Positions 1-10,561 are shown, counted from the stretch's first letter. The stretch: 64,000 bases of DNA from Ctenosaura bakeri (GCA_948474755.1 CAOLHI010000740.1:186001-250000); one strand, 5' to 3'. Made by a program: numbers and translations. Notes: a model not told the origin generated them from the sequence alone.

Positions 1-753
1 CGCAACTCTGTTTGCTAGATGGACACAACCATGTTGAACAGCACTTACAACTTCTTAGAAGATGAAGAAGGAGAAGCTGTGGCTTGGTTGTGGTCAGACA
101 AGGCTCTCTGCGTGCGATCAAAGTCACTGCCACACAATCCACCAAGACCTCTGTCCTCATTCATAGGCATAGGGAGGTGAGTATGGTAACACGGTGCTTC
201 TGAGCATGTGTTGAGTGCCCATGCATCCTCACTTCCATTCTTGTTTCTGTTTCATGGAGCGTTCAGCTCCTGCAGTGAAAACTGTCTCTCTTGGGGAACC
301 ACTTCACTGAGCTTCTCCAAGAGAAAGAGAAATTCATTATTGTTTTTTTTTTGGGGGGGGTGGGGGCATCACCACCAACCATGCCATCAGGAGCACAGCT
401 TTTTTCTCTCCCCTCCTCCAAGAAGGGTTATTCTGCTGCTGCAAAGGCTGCTCTAGAGACTTAGGTAGGCAGCCTTGGCCACTGTTTCTCCACAAGGGCT
501 TGGAGCTAGTGTCATTCTGGAGCACTGGCAGGTAGGTGATGGAGAGGGATTGTATAAAATGCCATTTATAGTGGGATGGATGGGGAAAAAAATCTGTTCT
601 CGTCCAGAATCTTTATAATACAAATCACTATTATTGCTATTACGGTCTCCCCATGTATTCAAAAGTTTAGGGGCCGGAGCACTGTCAAAAAGCAGAAATT
701 GTCGAAACGCAGAACCCGGTATGAATCCTGTATTATAAATACAAATACCTGTA
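1..753. other. WNT4 3' flank, no gene recognised
   Basis: Short ORFs on both strands have no recognisable similarity. A T-run followed by a G-run lies at about 343-366. It may be distal 3' UTR or intergenic sequence. Confidence 0.4.
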
Positions 754-1121
754 CAGTCAGCCCTCTGCATTTGCAAGTTTCACTTGCATAGATTTGCTTA
801 TTTGCGAGTTTATTTGCCCCCCCCCAGGTGTTTCTTTTCTAGGGGAGCCTTCTCTCTCTGGTTCTCCATCTCCTCCACCAGCCACTGCTTGGTCAGCTAA
901 GGATGGCTCACAGCCTGATTTCTCAACACCACGAACGCCCCCACAAGGAAAGAGATAGGCGCGTGAGAGAGAAAATATAGTGTCGCCATACCTACTCATG
1001 CCCTCTTCCTCTCCTATTCCACCATGCCTCAGCCCCCTTCCCAGACACACCCACACATTTTGATATTTGCTTTTGGGAGGGTCCTGGGCCCCTCAACCTA
1101 GCAAATGTCGAGGGCCAACTG
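754..1121. mobile_element. Tigger/pogo-like non-autonomous DNA transposon
   Basis: Inverted termini read CAGTCAGCCCTCTGC on the left and, inverted, CAGTTGGCCCTCGAC on the right. Both ends are flanked by TA (752-753 and 1122-1123). TA duplication with CAGT termini fits the pogo/Tigger group. The interior matches the element at 16754-17605. It lies just after the WNT4 stop codon. Confidence 0.75.
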
Positions 1122-1123
1122 TA

Positions 1124-1786
1124 CCGTATAAGGGATGCACTGTCCACAGTTTTCTAAAAGATGGCATCCAGTCGATGGAAATTAAAAAGCAGTGCAGGTT
1201 CGCCAATACTGTGTAACAGCTGCACTGAACACAATTTCTAAGAATCCGTTTGTGGCTTATCTCTATACACAGCGCATCCCTCATACAGTATTTGTGACCA
1301 CATGCTGCTTTTTCTTTCCACTGACCCGGTGCCATCTGTTTTGTTCAGTCCGTGCTGAAAGAGCGGATGGTCAAAAGCAGAAGACGCCTATGTTATCACC
1401 TCCACCTCCCCTTTCCAGTGCAGTATTGCTTCCAAAGATCTGTCCCTGGACACAGCGTTTGCTGCTGGGCACAACTTTCCCTGTCCATTTCGGGTCAGTA
1501 GCCACAGTGGCCTCTGTTGAGACCAGCTTCTCTCCGCAGCAGCGTGGGCTCCGTCCCAGAAGAGATGGCTTCTGGTTTTGGCAATAAATAAAGTAGACCA
1601 AGAATGCAAACAACGGCACAGAACCCACCAAGCAAAAACCAAACAAACCATTCATTATTGGAGCTTTAAATATTTTTTCTTTAAAAAAAAAAAAGATCTG
1701 TTTCCTCTTGCAGTGTCTCCCTCCCATGTGGTCTCTGAGGCCGCCTCTGTCGGCTCTGAGGCGAGACAGAGGTCCCGTGTCCCATG
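1124..1786 (-). other. Proximal WNT4 3' UTR (extent inferred)
   Basis: This is sequence immediately downstream of the WNT4 stop. It has no coding potential and includes an A-run on the plus strand near 1682-1694 (U-run in the mRNA). No AATAAA or ATTAAA on the minus strand was seen between the stop and the DNA transposon below. The first canonical AATAAA is at 809-814, inside that transposon. The true polyadenylation site is therefore undetermined. Confidence 0.55.
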
Positions 1787-2254
1787 TCACCGACAAGTGT
1801 GCATTTCCACGACCCGGTGGCACTGTTTACACTTGACAAAGCAGCACCAGTGGAACTTGCAGCTGCACCGCTCCACCACCTCCACCTCATCTGTGTGGAA
1901 GCCGCGGCCGCAGCACATCAGCTCGCAGCCGTCTATGGCCTTGGACGTCTTGTTGCAGTGCCTTCCGCTGGTGCCCAGGACGCCGTTCTTTAAGTCATGG
2001 TCACAGAAATCGGGGCTGGAGTCCAGGTAGACCAGGTCCTCGTCTGTGTGCGGCTTGAACTGGGAATTCTTGGGGACCAGCACTTTGGTGGAGCCAGTCT
2101 TCCGCTGCTCCACCTCCGTGGCCCCGTCAAACTTCTCCTTCAGCACGTTGCCCACTTTCCGGAAGGGAGGCATGGCTTTCCAGCAGGTCTTCACCTCGCA
2201 GGAGCCTGACACCCCGTGGCATTTGCATTCCACCCGCATGTTGTTCAGGATGGC
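1787..2254 (-). CDS. WNT4: WNT4 exon 5: palmitoleate site and C-terminal cysteine-rich domain
   Basis: The acceptor TTCCAG ends at 2255. The exon encodes residues 197-351 and a TGA stop at 1787-1789. It contains [10 protein letters not shown] with Ser212, the serine that Porcupine acylates and that docks into Frizzled, a second sequon NKTS at Asn297, and the C-terminal cysteine knot ending [12 protein letters not shown] and HTCR. All expected cysteines in this part appear present. The polypyrimidine tract and acceptor are squeezed into about 28 nt next to a CR1 insertion in intron 4. The 3' UTR follows at lower coordinates. Confidence 0.98.
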   Translation of the reverse strand, partial: AILNNMRVECKCHGVSGSCEVKTCWKAMPPFRKVGNVLKEKFDGATEVEQRKTGSTKVLVPKNSQFKPHTDEDLVYLDSSPDFCDHDLKNGVLGTSGRHCNKTSKAIDGCELMCCGRGFHTDEVEVVERCSCKFHWCCFVKCKQCHRVVEMHTCR

Positions 2255-2281
2255 CTGGAAGGGGCAAAGCAGAGTTGGTGA

Positions 2282-2872
2282 GAATCGCAGAATCATAGAG
2301 TTGGAAGAGACCCCAGGGGCCATCCAGTCCAACCCCATTCTGCCAACCAGGATCAAACATTCAAAGCACTCCCAACAGATGGCCATCCAGACTCTGCTTA
2401 AAAACCTCCAAAGAAGGAGACTCCACCACACTCCATGGAGGCAGCAGATTCCACTGCTGGACAGCTCTGACCACCAGGAAGTTCTTCCTGAGGTTCAAGT
2501 GAAATCTCCTTTCCTGCAGCTTGAAGCCATTGCTCCTTGTCAGTCTCTGGAGCAGCGGAAAACAAACCCGCTCCCTCCTCAACATGGCATCCCTTCAAAT
2601 ATTTAAACATGGCTATCATGTCCCCTCTTAACCTTCTCTTCTGCAGACTAAACATCCCAGCTCCCTAAGACTGGGCTTCTTGGCTTCCAGACCTTCCACC
2701 ATTTTGCTCACGTTCCAGTTTGTCAATATCCTTCTTGAAATGAGGTGCCCAGAAATAGACACAATATTCCAGATGAGGTCTAACCAAAGCAGAATAGAGT
2801 GGTACCATTACCTCCCTTGGTCTAGACACTATACTCCTATTGATGCAACCAAGAATCATGTTGACTTTCTTG
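2282..2872 (-). mobile_element. CR1 LINE 3' fragment in WNT4 intron 4
   Basis: The plus-strand start GAATCATAGAGTTGGAAGAG is the reverse of the CR1 3' end, with its ATTCTATGA-type tail. The antisense frame encodes the degenerate CR1 reverse-transcriptase C-terminus (blocks such as [20 protein letters not shown]). It is 5'-truncated. Its tail ends about 28 bp from the exon 5 acceptor. Confidence 0.9.
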
Positions 2873-3210
2873 ACTGTGAGGTTCTCCTAAAACTCAGGGA
2901 GGATGTGTATTACTCCCTGGACTCTTTTACTCCCAGAACTCATTGGCCAGACTCCTGTATGGCTTAGGAGATGGAACTACCATATAAGAGACCATCAGGA
3001 GACCACTGACTTCTCCAAAAAGTTGCTGCTTCTGCCCCCACGCCATTCCTTGTGTGGTGGTGGTGGGGATTGGAGATCGTTACGTCTCTGCCCTGCAGTT
3101 TCCAGCTTTCTATCCTAGACCTCCCTTCGTTATATTTTTTTCTTTCCAGAATGGTCCAGACTGGGGGCATTGGGCGCAGTAAAATGACCGCTAGATCCAG
3201 CTGCCGTCCG
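2873..3210. other. WNT4 intron 4, unique part
   Basis: No repeat or coding similarity was recognised apart from a GGTGGTGGTGGGG run near 3056-3068. Confidence 0.4.
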
Positions 3211-3296
3211 GCCCCTCCCTAAACTGCAAACCCCAGGATTCCATAGGATGTTGAAAGTGGAATAATCGCGCTATAAGAGTGTAGTGTGGAAATGGC
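3211..3296. repeat. Palindromic MITE family, right half only
   Basis: The segment runs from CCTCCCTAAACTGCAAACCC to GTGTGGAAATGGCC, matching the right arm of the GGCCATTTC family. The left arm is missing. Confidence 0.8.
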
Positions 3297-3423
3297 CTGG
3301 ATTGTACACATCTAATACTCTTCTCTGCAGCCGTAAGGGCTCAAAACATGCTTCTTAAATGCATATACCACAACAGCCTAGATGCCTGGGCCTGTGACTG
3401 GATGGTGAAGATGCGGGTATTAC

Positions 3424-3566
3424 CTTCCTTCCAGCTTCATTGTTATGAAGGTTCATGAGCGCCCGGCTAGAGGAGGCTCCTTTGCTCCTTTCCCTCACGT
3501 CAACAAACGACTGTGAAAAAGCCACCCCATAGGCGATGTTGTCGGAGCAACCGGACCACTGGAAGC
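3424..3566 (-). CDS. WNT4: WNT4 exon 4
   Basis: The acceptor CTAG at 3567-3570 is followed by GC, completing a Gly codon, then 47 residues from [20 protein letters not shown] to HNNEAGRK, ending exactly at a codon boundary before donor GTAATA. The WSGCSDN motif and the [12 protein letters not shown] block are Wnt hallmarks. The length is 143 nt. Intron 3 upstream is only 614 bp and carries no recognised repeat, whereas intron 4 downstream holds a 0.6-kb CR1 copy. Confidence 0.97.
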
Positions 3567-4180
3567 CTAGAGCATGGCCACGAGCAGAAAGACAATAATA
3601 AAGGACAAAGTGAGGACAACACATGCATAATGCAACCTGGGACTAACAGAGGGAGCTACAGTGACCTTCTCCTCCTTGAGGTCCTGTAGGACATCTTATA
3701 GAATTGTGAGAGCTGGAAGAGTTCAAAGTGGGGAATGTGCCCTAAATGCTGTTTATTCCTGAAACAGCCCAAAATCAATGGAAAAAAGTGACTCAAAATG
3801 ACCATGACCTTAGAGAACAGTGGCAGTGTGGACCATGTTGGAAAGATCCGAAAATGGCCCTCCAACTCTTTATGCTTGTGTCTACTCCTGAGCCACAACT
3901 TCCTTGAAAAATGTCTGTCAAGCTTCTGCACTGAGGGGGAGACTCGACTCATTCACGTTGTGACCGTCCAGATGTGGCATTGTAATTCTCCTCCCCTGAT
4001 CCCTGGTCACACTGACTGAAGCTGATGGGAGTTTGAGACCCACAGCATCCAACGGCCACAGGCTGCCATGTTTGGGACGAGATGGTCTCCGAGGTCCCTT
4101 CTAGTTTTAGGATCCCAGCATCCAAGCCTTGCACGATTGCAACCTGGCCACCACCACATGCTCTGGGTAGACTTCCTTAC

Positions 4181-4312
4181 CTTGAGGGCTGACTCCATGT
4201 ACCGTCCTGTCGCAGCCACATTTGTCGAGCTCTCCGCTGCTGCAGGCCCTCGTCACGGCAAAGGCGACGCCCGCGGAGGAAATGGCGTACACAAAGGCCG
4301 CCTCCCGTGTCC
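4181..4312 (-). CDS. WNT4: WNT4 exon 3
   Basis: The acceptor CCAG (ending at 4313) is followed by GG, completing a Gly codon shared with exon 2. The exon encodes 43 further residues starting [20 protein letters not shown] and ending TVHGVSPQ, then one G before donor GTAAGG at 4175-4180. The [13 protein letters not shown] and [12 protein letters not shown] blocks are diagnostic Wnt core sequence; the Cys pair in CGCD belongs to the disulphide network. The length is 132 nt. Upstream is intron 2, which holds a PRDX4-like pseudogene and several SINEs. Confidence 0.97.
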
Positions 4313-4584
4313 CTGGCAGGGCGAGCAGGAGAGACATCTGAGTGAAGGTGTAACTTGTGCATAAGTGAGTTGAGCATTGTGCATAAGTGAGTTGAGCATG
4401 CATGGTAAGCATGCAAGCTTGCTCGTCATCGGAAATCTCCCAAACAACTTATGCCGCTCATCTTTAGTTTTTTTTATTTTTGGTTTTGCAAAGGCTTTGT
4501 GACTTTGAACAACAGCAATACAACAGCTCTCCATCCCCTCCCTGAAAAAGTAAGGGATGAAATTTTGCCCACTCACTACATGCA

Positions 4585-5000
4585 AAGTGTTGGTTATTAC
4601 CTTTAAAGCCCTACATGGTTTGAGTCCAAGTTACCTGCAGGATCGCCTCTTCCCATACAATCCGCCCCATACACTCAGGTCCTCGGGGAGCCATTGACTT
4701 AAACTGGCCAGGACTAGACTGGCAATGTCACCCAAAGGACCTTCTCGTCGGCCGTCCCTAGATTCGGGAATGACCTGCCGAATGCTGTCCAAATTCAAAA
4801 AAAGACTAAAGACTTCTCTCTTCCCGCAGGCCTACCCAGTCTATGTTTAATTGTGTTTTTAATTGCACTTTTAATTGCATTTTTAACTGTACTTTAAATC
4901 ATGATATATTTTAATCATAGTATATTTGTATTAATCAATCTATGTTTTAGTGCATTTTAATTATGATTTTTAGTTCTATACCCCTCCTTGAGCCTAACAA

Positions 5001-5040
<40 letters not shown>

Positions 5041-5043
5041 TTT
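4585..5043 (+). mobile_element. LINE 3' fragment (CR1/L2-superfamily) with ATT tail
   Basis: A degenerate frame reads roughly LKALHGLSPSYL then a VGNDLPNAV-like block, the C-terminal motif typical of jockey/L2-type reverse transcriptases. An AT-rich 3' UTR follows, then a pure ATT microsatellite at 5000-5043, which is probably the element tail. The exact family is not assigned. Confidence 0.6.
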
Positions 5044-5248
5044 TTGGGTACCAAGCACTAATTTTCCCTTTCTTCCATTATGGAAGAAGAACCACGTGTG
5101 AAAAGAACTATCCAGTTATACTCAAATAGGGGATCTATAGCTCAGGCTCTTAACCACTATGCTCCAAGACCCTAAGTCAGAGCTGCTTAGCAGAAGAAAG
5201 GTGACAAACCAGAGCATGGTCTGTACCCTCGAGATCAAACTCTGAAAA

Positions 5249-5255
5249 TAGATAG

Positions 5256-5300
<45 letters not shown>
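5249..5300. repeat. GATA microsatellite
   Basis: About 12 GATA units, slightly impure at the left end. Confidence 0.95.
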
Positions 5301-5547
5301 TGGCAAGTCATTAATAAACAAAAGCAAGACAAGGGGGGGACACACCAAAAGTTCATCTGCTTGCCAATTCCAGGTTGTTTCTGCTATCATTGGCACTGTT
5401 TTGCAAATAAAGTCCTGATTTTACATTCAAATACCAGAGTCGCTATTTTATTTTTGCATCTCATTTCCCTCTGATCTCACTGCTTGCATTTTAAATGCTG
5501 CCCGTGCACACAAATCTGTGGACTGAAATCTTTGTGTGTATTTGTGT

Positions 5548-5800
5548 GTGTGTTGTTGTTATGTGCCTTCAAGTCAACTCTGACCTATGGCAACTTGATC
5601 CCAGGGTTTTCTTGGCAAGATGTATTCAGAAGAGATTTACCCTTGCTCGCCTGCTGAGAGAATGTGACTTGCCCAAGGTCACCCCGTCAGTTTCCAGTGG
5701 CTCAGCGGGGGATTCAGAGCTCAGTCTCCTGGTGGAAATGGCCTTCATCCAACACGCAAACAACTGCACCTCACCGGCGACGCTCTCCTAGTGTTTTCTC
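5548..5800 (-). mobile_element. tRNA-derived SINE with MIR-like core
   Basis: The reverse-oriented copy starts at the 3' tail (GTTGTTGTTATGTGCCTTCA), continues through a GGTTTTCTTGGCAAGAT segment and the core GTGACTTGCCCAAGGTCACC, and ends in a tRNA-like head. The family recurs at 23175, 29000, 30085, 30668, 32575, 55720 and 59855. Confidence 0.75.
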
Positions 5801-5811
5801 AATGAGAGTTG

Positions 5812-6050
5812 TTCAGAGGAGGTTTGCTATTGCCTTGCTATGGAGGGTGTTCCTGCATGGCAGGGGGTTGGACTGGATGGCCCGGGGGGTCTCTTCCAAC
5901 TCTACATTTCTATGATTCTATGATTCCCGAAGGCTGAGAGAGTGTCAGCTGCTCAAGGTCACCCAGTGAGTTTCTAGGACTGAGCTGGGATCTTACACTG
6001 GTCTCTCGAGGGTTCTAGTCCAGCACTCAGACCACCGCAGCGTACTGTCT
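5812..6050 (-). mobile_element. tRNA-derived SINE interrupted by a CR1 fragment
   Basis: A SINE segment (GTTCAGAGGAGGTTTGC) stops at about 5841 and resumes at about 5926 with AGGCTGAGAGAGTGTCAG, the next part of the same SINE. The gap is filled by a CR1 3' end (5842-5925, plus), ending in repeated TTCTATGA. This is a nested insertion. Confidence 0.75.
5842..5925 (+). mobile_element. CR1 LINE 3' end nested in SINE
   Basis: Only about 80 bp, from GGGTGTTCCTGCATGGCAGG through CTCTTCCAACTCTAC to the TTCTATGATTCTATGA tail. Confidence 0.85.
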
Positions 6051-6367
6051 CTTGGAGAAGGAAAGGTCGAAGGCTAAAAATAAAATGAATGTAAAAGGGT
6101 ACACAAATGACTTCTCTCTGAAGTGGGAATGATGGGTTACCGTGGGCACGCCACACTCTCTCAGCCTTAGATGAAAACAAGTCCCCTTTGATAGACTCTT
6201 GCAAAGAAAACCCCAGGATAGGTTCGCCTTAGGGATGCTGTAAACTGGAAATGGTTCAAAGCACACGACAAGAAACAACAACCTTCCTTCTCTACCCCCT
6301 TGGGGACAGAGAGTCCCTTGGCTATGTGACCTGCTCCAGGAGCTGTGTGCCCAAAAACACAGACTAT

Positions 6368-6557
6368 GGCCATGTCCGCCCAACGCTGTTATAGTGCTAT
6401 TATTCCACTTTCAACCTCCTATGGAATCCTGGGTTTTGGAACTTAGGGAGGGGAATATAGAATCTCTGCCAGAGAGCTCTTTGGCCTCAGGAAATTGCAA
6501 ATCCCAGAATTTCACAGTGGAATAACAGCCCTATAACAGTGTGGGGTGGAACCGGCT
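6368..6557. repeat. Palindromic MITE, long form
   Basis: Complete but worn copy: left GGCCATGTCCGCCC, conserved CTGTTATAGTGCTATTATTC, internal AGAGAGCTCTTTGGCCTCAG, and a right arm ending CCCTATAACAGTGTGGGGTG. Confidence 0.8.
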
Positions 6558-8986
6558 TAAGTCTGTTCTCATCCCATCCCGTAAGGCGGCTTGAAATCAA
6601 CATGATTTAGCCTAATCGTATGTATACACTCTAGGGGTATAATTCTTCACTAGGTTTCTTCTTGAAGAAGGCAACAAGTTATTTTAGCAAGTTATTCTTC
6701 TCGTTGGAAGAAAAAAGTCTTCAAAAAACCACAGTTTGTCCCAAACCGTTTGCAGTTTGGGACAAAACAACCACATGGTTGCGGTTGCATGGCAAACAGC
6801 ATTTTCTTCACAGGAAACAAGTTTTAGGCAGAGATACTCTGTTCTTTGCGGAAAAGCTGTTTCCTACGCTCATCAACCATGTGCAAATTTTTTACACCCT
6901 AAGTCCCAAACTGCAAGGATTCTTGACAGTTCAAGACTCTTCTGGTCAGGGTTTCTCGACACTTAAAAAACATATTTTCTGACCATTTCCCCAATGTTTC
7001 CGAATATTCTTTCCATCTTTAGTGCGCGCTCTCTCTCACACACCCTTATTCAAAGCCCTTCTGAGCAAACCCAGTGCCTCTGCAGATGTGCTCCTGGATT
7101 GCCAACATCTCCTCTGTGGCTAGCACCAAGTCAGTCTGAGAGCCACCGCTTTCTTTCTGGGAGAAGCTCTGGATGCCAGCCACGCTTGGAGACTCCTGCT
7201 GCCTCCCTTTCCGAGAGGCTGCAAAAGGAGGTGGCTGTTTTTTTCCACCGTTCCTATGGTGGAGGAGAGGTTGCTGCTATATAGAGGCTGAACTGTGCAG
7301 ATTTCCTCCTGGGTTGGAGCGCATATGCAGCACATGGGTGTGCGTGTGAGGGAGGGAGTGAATGAGAGAGGGAGAGAGATGGTTTAGCAGTTCTCCATTA
7401 AGTCTTGCAACACTTTAGTTTCTGCCAAGGGTGGTTAGAGAGTAACAAGCCCTTCTGTCTCGGAGGATCCTGGCATGGGGCGGACAGAGGCCTGCCTTTC
7501 GTTCCCACAGCCTCGACAGCCAAGAGGGAAGAACACAGATGCCCTTGACGACGACACCACCACCCTCTGCCCCAGCTCCACCGGCTAGGAATGGGAGGAA
7601 AGCCAACGCCTCGGTCTCCAGGACATCGCAGGCGCTGGGGGATTGGCCGGCCTGGCCCCAGCTGGAGCACCCAAATGACCTCGGAGGGAATTGAGGTTAA
7701 TAGCAGGCTAACGTTAGCGAGCTTTGCTTTGCGGCCACCCGAAAGAGAGAAGACTTCAATTGCTGGTATTTCTGGTATTTCCATGGGTAAACCTTAATAG
7801 GCACAAAATAGGGACACTCTCCAGGCAGCAACAGAGGATCCTGGGTATTTTCAGGGGTGGAGGGAGGGAGAAAGAAGCATCTGAAGGAGGCATCAAAGCC
7901 AATCCCAGTTCTAGTCCTTGTCTCCTTAGGCTGGTGGAGGAGAAAGGGTATGAAATGAGTTGCTCTCTGGCATAAGAATATAAACACCGCTTCCATAGCC
8001 AGAGGCAATTGGACTTTGGATGTCACATGCTGAGGACAAGGGAAAGGAGAGGGTCTCTGCGCTCTCGTCCTTGCTAGAAATCTGGGTAATCTCAAAAATG
8101 AAAGTTTTCCAAGCTCTGATAATGGCAAGCTCATTCTGGAAGCATAGCTTCCTACCTCAACCAAAAGGGAAATTTTGGCAAGCTTGGGGGAAACCCAAGG
8201 TTTGGCAAAGTGCAAAACACCTTTAACAGAACAACTCTTAAGACATGTTAAGAATGGAACCAGAAAAAAAATAGCCCAGTGAGAACTAAGCACAAGTCAT
8301 GGGAGAAGATGGAGTATCTTGCTGGCGTGGCCAGCCGGCCGGCATTTTGAACAGGAACATTCACGCCGCAGTACCTTGTTGCATTTCCCCTCTTGCCGTG
8401 GCCAAAAAAAAGCTCTCTATTTCCACATTATCCTGCCTTCTTGTCTGCAGAACACCCTACATATGCCAGAGCTTATTCTTATACACTATAAATTCCAGAA
8501 CTGCCAAAAAGCAACTTTTCCAAGCTCTGGAATTCACACGTGACAAGACATACAAGCTCTGATGTTCAGGTAGCAGTTCTCAAACAAAATCAAAATCAAG
8601 GGAAGATTTGGAAAGAGAAATCGATGAATTGGGATATGCTGTGAGGTTTCAATCCACTGGCAGAGACAGTAGCTTGTGGGCACACTGTGGCACAGTCTTG
8701 TATGGATCAGAATAGTGCAATAATTCCACACGCAATTGGTCATTCACCGACCCCCAGACCTACCTGTAGAACCTCCACAGCCCCACCACAGCCATTCTGT
8801 GCCTGTTGGAATGCTGGAAAGATGGGAAAAGCTTCTGGCAGTGTGGAGAGAGGGAGGGAATACCAACCTTCATCTCAATAAAAAAAGGCGTATGCAGGCA
8901 AAACGTTGACTTATACCTGTATATGCCAGTAAAAGGACATCAGCCGCCATATCTGAATACCCAAGTCCTTAGAACTGTGCATATGA
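6558..8986. other. WNT4 intron 2, mostly unique
   Basis: No gene recognised. ORFs on both strands are shorter than 200 codons and lack similarity. An A/T-rich stretch at 6650-6970 may be an old repeat: it has internal inverted wording around CCAAACCGTTTGCAGTTTGG. A fragment near 8100-8170 and 8500-8560 shares the words TTTTCCAAGCTCTG. Confidence 0.35.
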
Positions 8987-9288
8987 CTTAGAGCTGTGAA
9001 GATACCCCTTCTTTCAGATTTGACACACCAGATTTCAAAGGATTATGGCGTATATCTAAAGGATGTGCTCTTAGAGGCTTCTTCATTATGGATGACAAGA
9101 AAGTTCTACAACAAATAGCCACCAATGATTTTCCTGACGGAAGATCTGTGGATGAAACTCTTCGTCTAATGCAAGCACTCAATTACACTGATCAATATGG
9201 AGAAGTGTGCCCTGCTGGTTGGAAGCCAGCCCACAAAACAATAATTCTGGGTCAAACAGGAAAGCCAAAGTATTTTGGTAAAATGAAC
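8987..9288 (+). pseudogene. PRDX4-like processed pseudogene, 5'-truncated and frameshifted
   Basis: Two adjacent frames encode the C-terminal part of a 2-Cys peroxiredoxin, a peroxide-reducing enzyme family. Frame one (9002-9064) reads IPLLSDLTHQISKDYGVYL. Frame two (9070-9288) reads LRGFFIMDDKKVLQQIA, then DGRSVDETLRLMQAL, then GEVCPAGWKP with the resolving cysteine in VCP. Between the frames about 7 nt are missing relative to the family, so the reading frame is broken. The end (YFGKMN) fits PRDX4 better than PRDX1. The segment spans what are several exons in peroxiredoxin genes without introns, so it is a retrocopy. It lies antisense in WNT4 intron 2 and its N-terminal half, with the peroxidatic cysteine, is absent. 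It cannot encode an active enzyme. Confidence 0.88.
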
Positions 9289-9576
9289 AAACCCCATTTT
9301 TCCTAACTAAAAAAAAGTTCTTCGACTTTTTTTGGGGAAAAAAAGAACTGTACATATGACAAAAAGAAATATCCGTAAAGAAGTTTCCTGCTCCAAGGAA
9401 GCTTGCATTTTTATAAGCAGATGTATTGCTTTCACACTTCAATACGAACAGAGTAGCTGTCTTGTCTTATGCAGTGCTTTGGAAAATGTCTAGCCAGGGT
9501 CTCCATTTCCATCTTTCTGTATCTGCTACCTTCTACCTCCCTCCCAGCACTGTGTAACCATGCTAAAATACATGCA

Positions 9577-9672
9577 GCTTTAATATCACCCCATCAGGGC
9601 CTCTGAAAAAGTGGACTGATAGGCAAGAAAGCTCATGCTAAAACGCATCAGTTGGTCTCCAAGGTGCTGCCA
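9577..9672 (+). repeat. Interspersed repeat with GTGGACT...AAAGCTCATGCT motif
   Basis: The words AAGTGGACTGATAGGCAAGA, AAAGCTCATGCTAAAACGCA and CCAAGGTGCTGCCAGA recur in the same order at 31395-31490, 36880-36965 and partly at 31556-31700. The family resembles a repeat widespread in reptiles; I cannot classify it. Confidence 0.5.
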
Positions 9673-9732
9673 GAGTCTTTATTTGCTGTCTCCCCCCACC
9701 ACCAAGCCAACACAGGTATGTGTGACCCTCAC

Positions 9733-9968
9733 CTTGAGTTACCACCTTGCCAAAGACTGGCAGACTATCCAGTGTAGAGCAGTTCCAACGGCGGTTGCGG
9801 AACTGGAACTGGCACTCCTCAATGGCCAGCTGTGCCCCCCGGCGGACCGAGTCCATGACTTCAAGGTTCCTTTTGCACATCTGCACTTGACGTTGGATCA
9901 GGCCCTTCAGCTTTTCACAGGTCTCCTCCTCCGAGATGCTTCCCACTGATGAGAGCTTTGCCAAATAC
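9733..9968 (-). CDS. WNT4: WNT4 exon 2: N-terminal Wnt domain
   Basis: The acceptor CAG at 9969-9971 precedes a G that completes the Leu codon split by intron 1. The exon then encodes residues 27-104, starting [17 protein letters not shown] and ending FGKVVTQ, with donor GTGAGG at 9727-9732. Visible Wnt landmarks are the first conserved cysteines, the RNRRWNCST block with an N-glycosylation sequon at Asn88 (the site used in human WNT4), and the helical QVQMCKRN region. The exon is 236 nt with phase 1 at its end. Intron 1, about 28.9 kb, lies upstream and contains most of the mobile elements in this window. Confidence 0.97.
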
Positions 9969-10158
9969 CTGTAAGGGCAACCCCCCAACCAAAATAATTG
10001 TTTTAAAATCAATGATTTAAATCAATGATCCGGCACAAAATTCAGGATCTAAAGGCCAAAGCAAATGTAATACTACACCCAGCCTAGAATTTAAGCACTA
10101 ATCTGGTAGCCATAGTTAACCGAGGAATTCTATGCAGGTGAGTAAGTGAGCTTTAGAC

Positions 10159-10258
10159 TATTTCTGCACTACACTGTTCTAGTGCTATTATTCCATTTCC
10201 AACACTTTCCTATAGAACCCTGGGGTTTGCAGTTTAGGGAGGGACATTTGGAATTCTC
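10159..10258. repeat. Palindromic MITE, left half
   Basis: TATTTCTGCACTACACTGTT through GGGGTTTGCAGTTTAGGGAG to GGAATTCTCAG. The copy ends abruptly and passes straight into another repeat family. Confidence 0.8.
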
Positions 10259-10366
10259 AGGCAAAAGCAAACTGCGGCAGCCTCCCGTCGCTTGCACGTT
10301 CTTTCTCATTAAATAACTTTTGACCACACACTGATGTTGCTTGGCCACAGACATACAGGTTTTCCT
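10259..10366 (+). repeat. Unclassified family D fragment
   Basis: GCAAAAGCAAACTGCGGCAG followed by a TTCTTTCTCATTAAATAACT segment and TGATGTTGCTTGGCCACAGA. The same string of words occurs at 12020-12315, 31040-31185, 31880-32265, 41525-41905, 44488-44690, 51996-52140 (minus) and 60440-61345. Confidence 0.65.
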
Positions 10367-10539
10367 TTACAATATGGAAGATACAGAATGCATTTTGCAA
10401 AATGAAAAACATACTTGCATTGTGCATTCATGTCCTAAAACCTCACTCTTCAGTACTGAAGATGCCTCCGAGCACCAGTGCTTACAAAGGCTGCTGTACA
10501 TGTTGTTTGGGGTTAACAGCCCCTGGCCATATGCGTGCG

Positions 10540-10561
10540 CGCACACACACACACACACACA
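10540..10561. repeat. CA microsatellite
   Basis: About 10 CA units after GCGCG. Confidence 0.9.

Noticed and set aside
1..753. CDC42 exons, expected as the WNT4 downstream neighbour in vertebrates
   Set aside because: No small-GTPase motif (such as GDGAVGK) was seen on either strand; the neighbour must lie outside the window.
5548..5800. tRNA gene
   Set aside because: The tRNA-like head is degenerate and joined to a SINE core and tail; no foldable tRNA seen.
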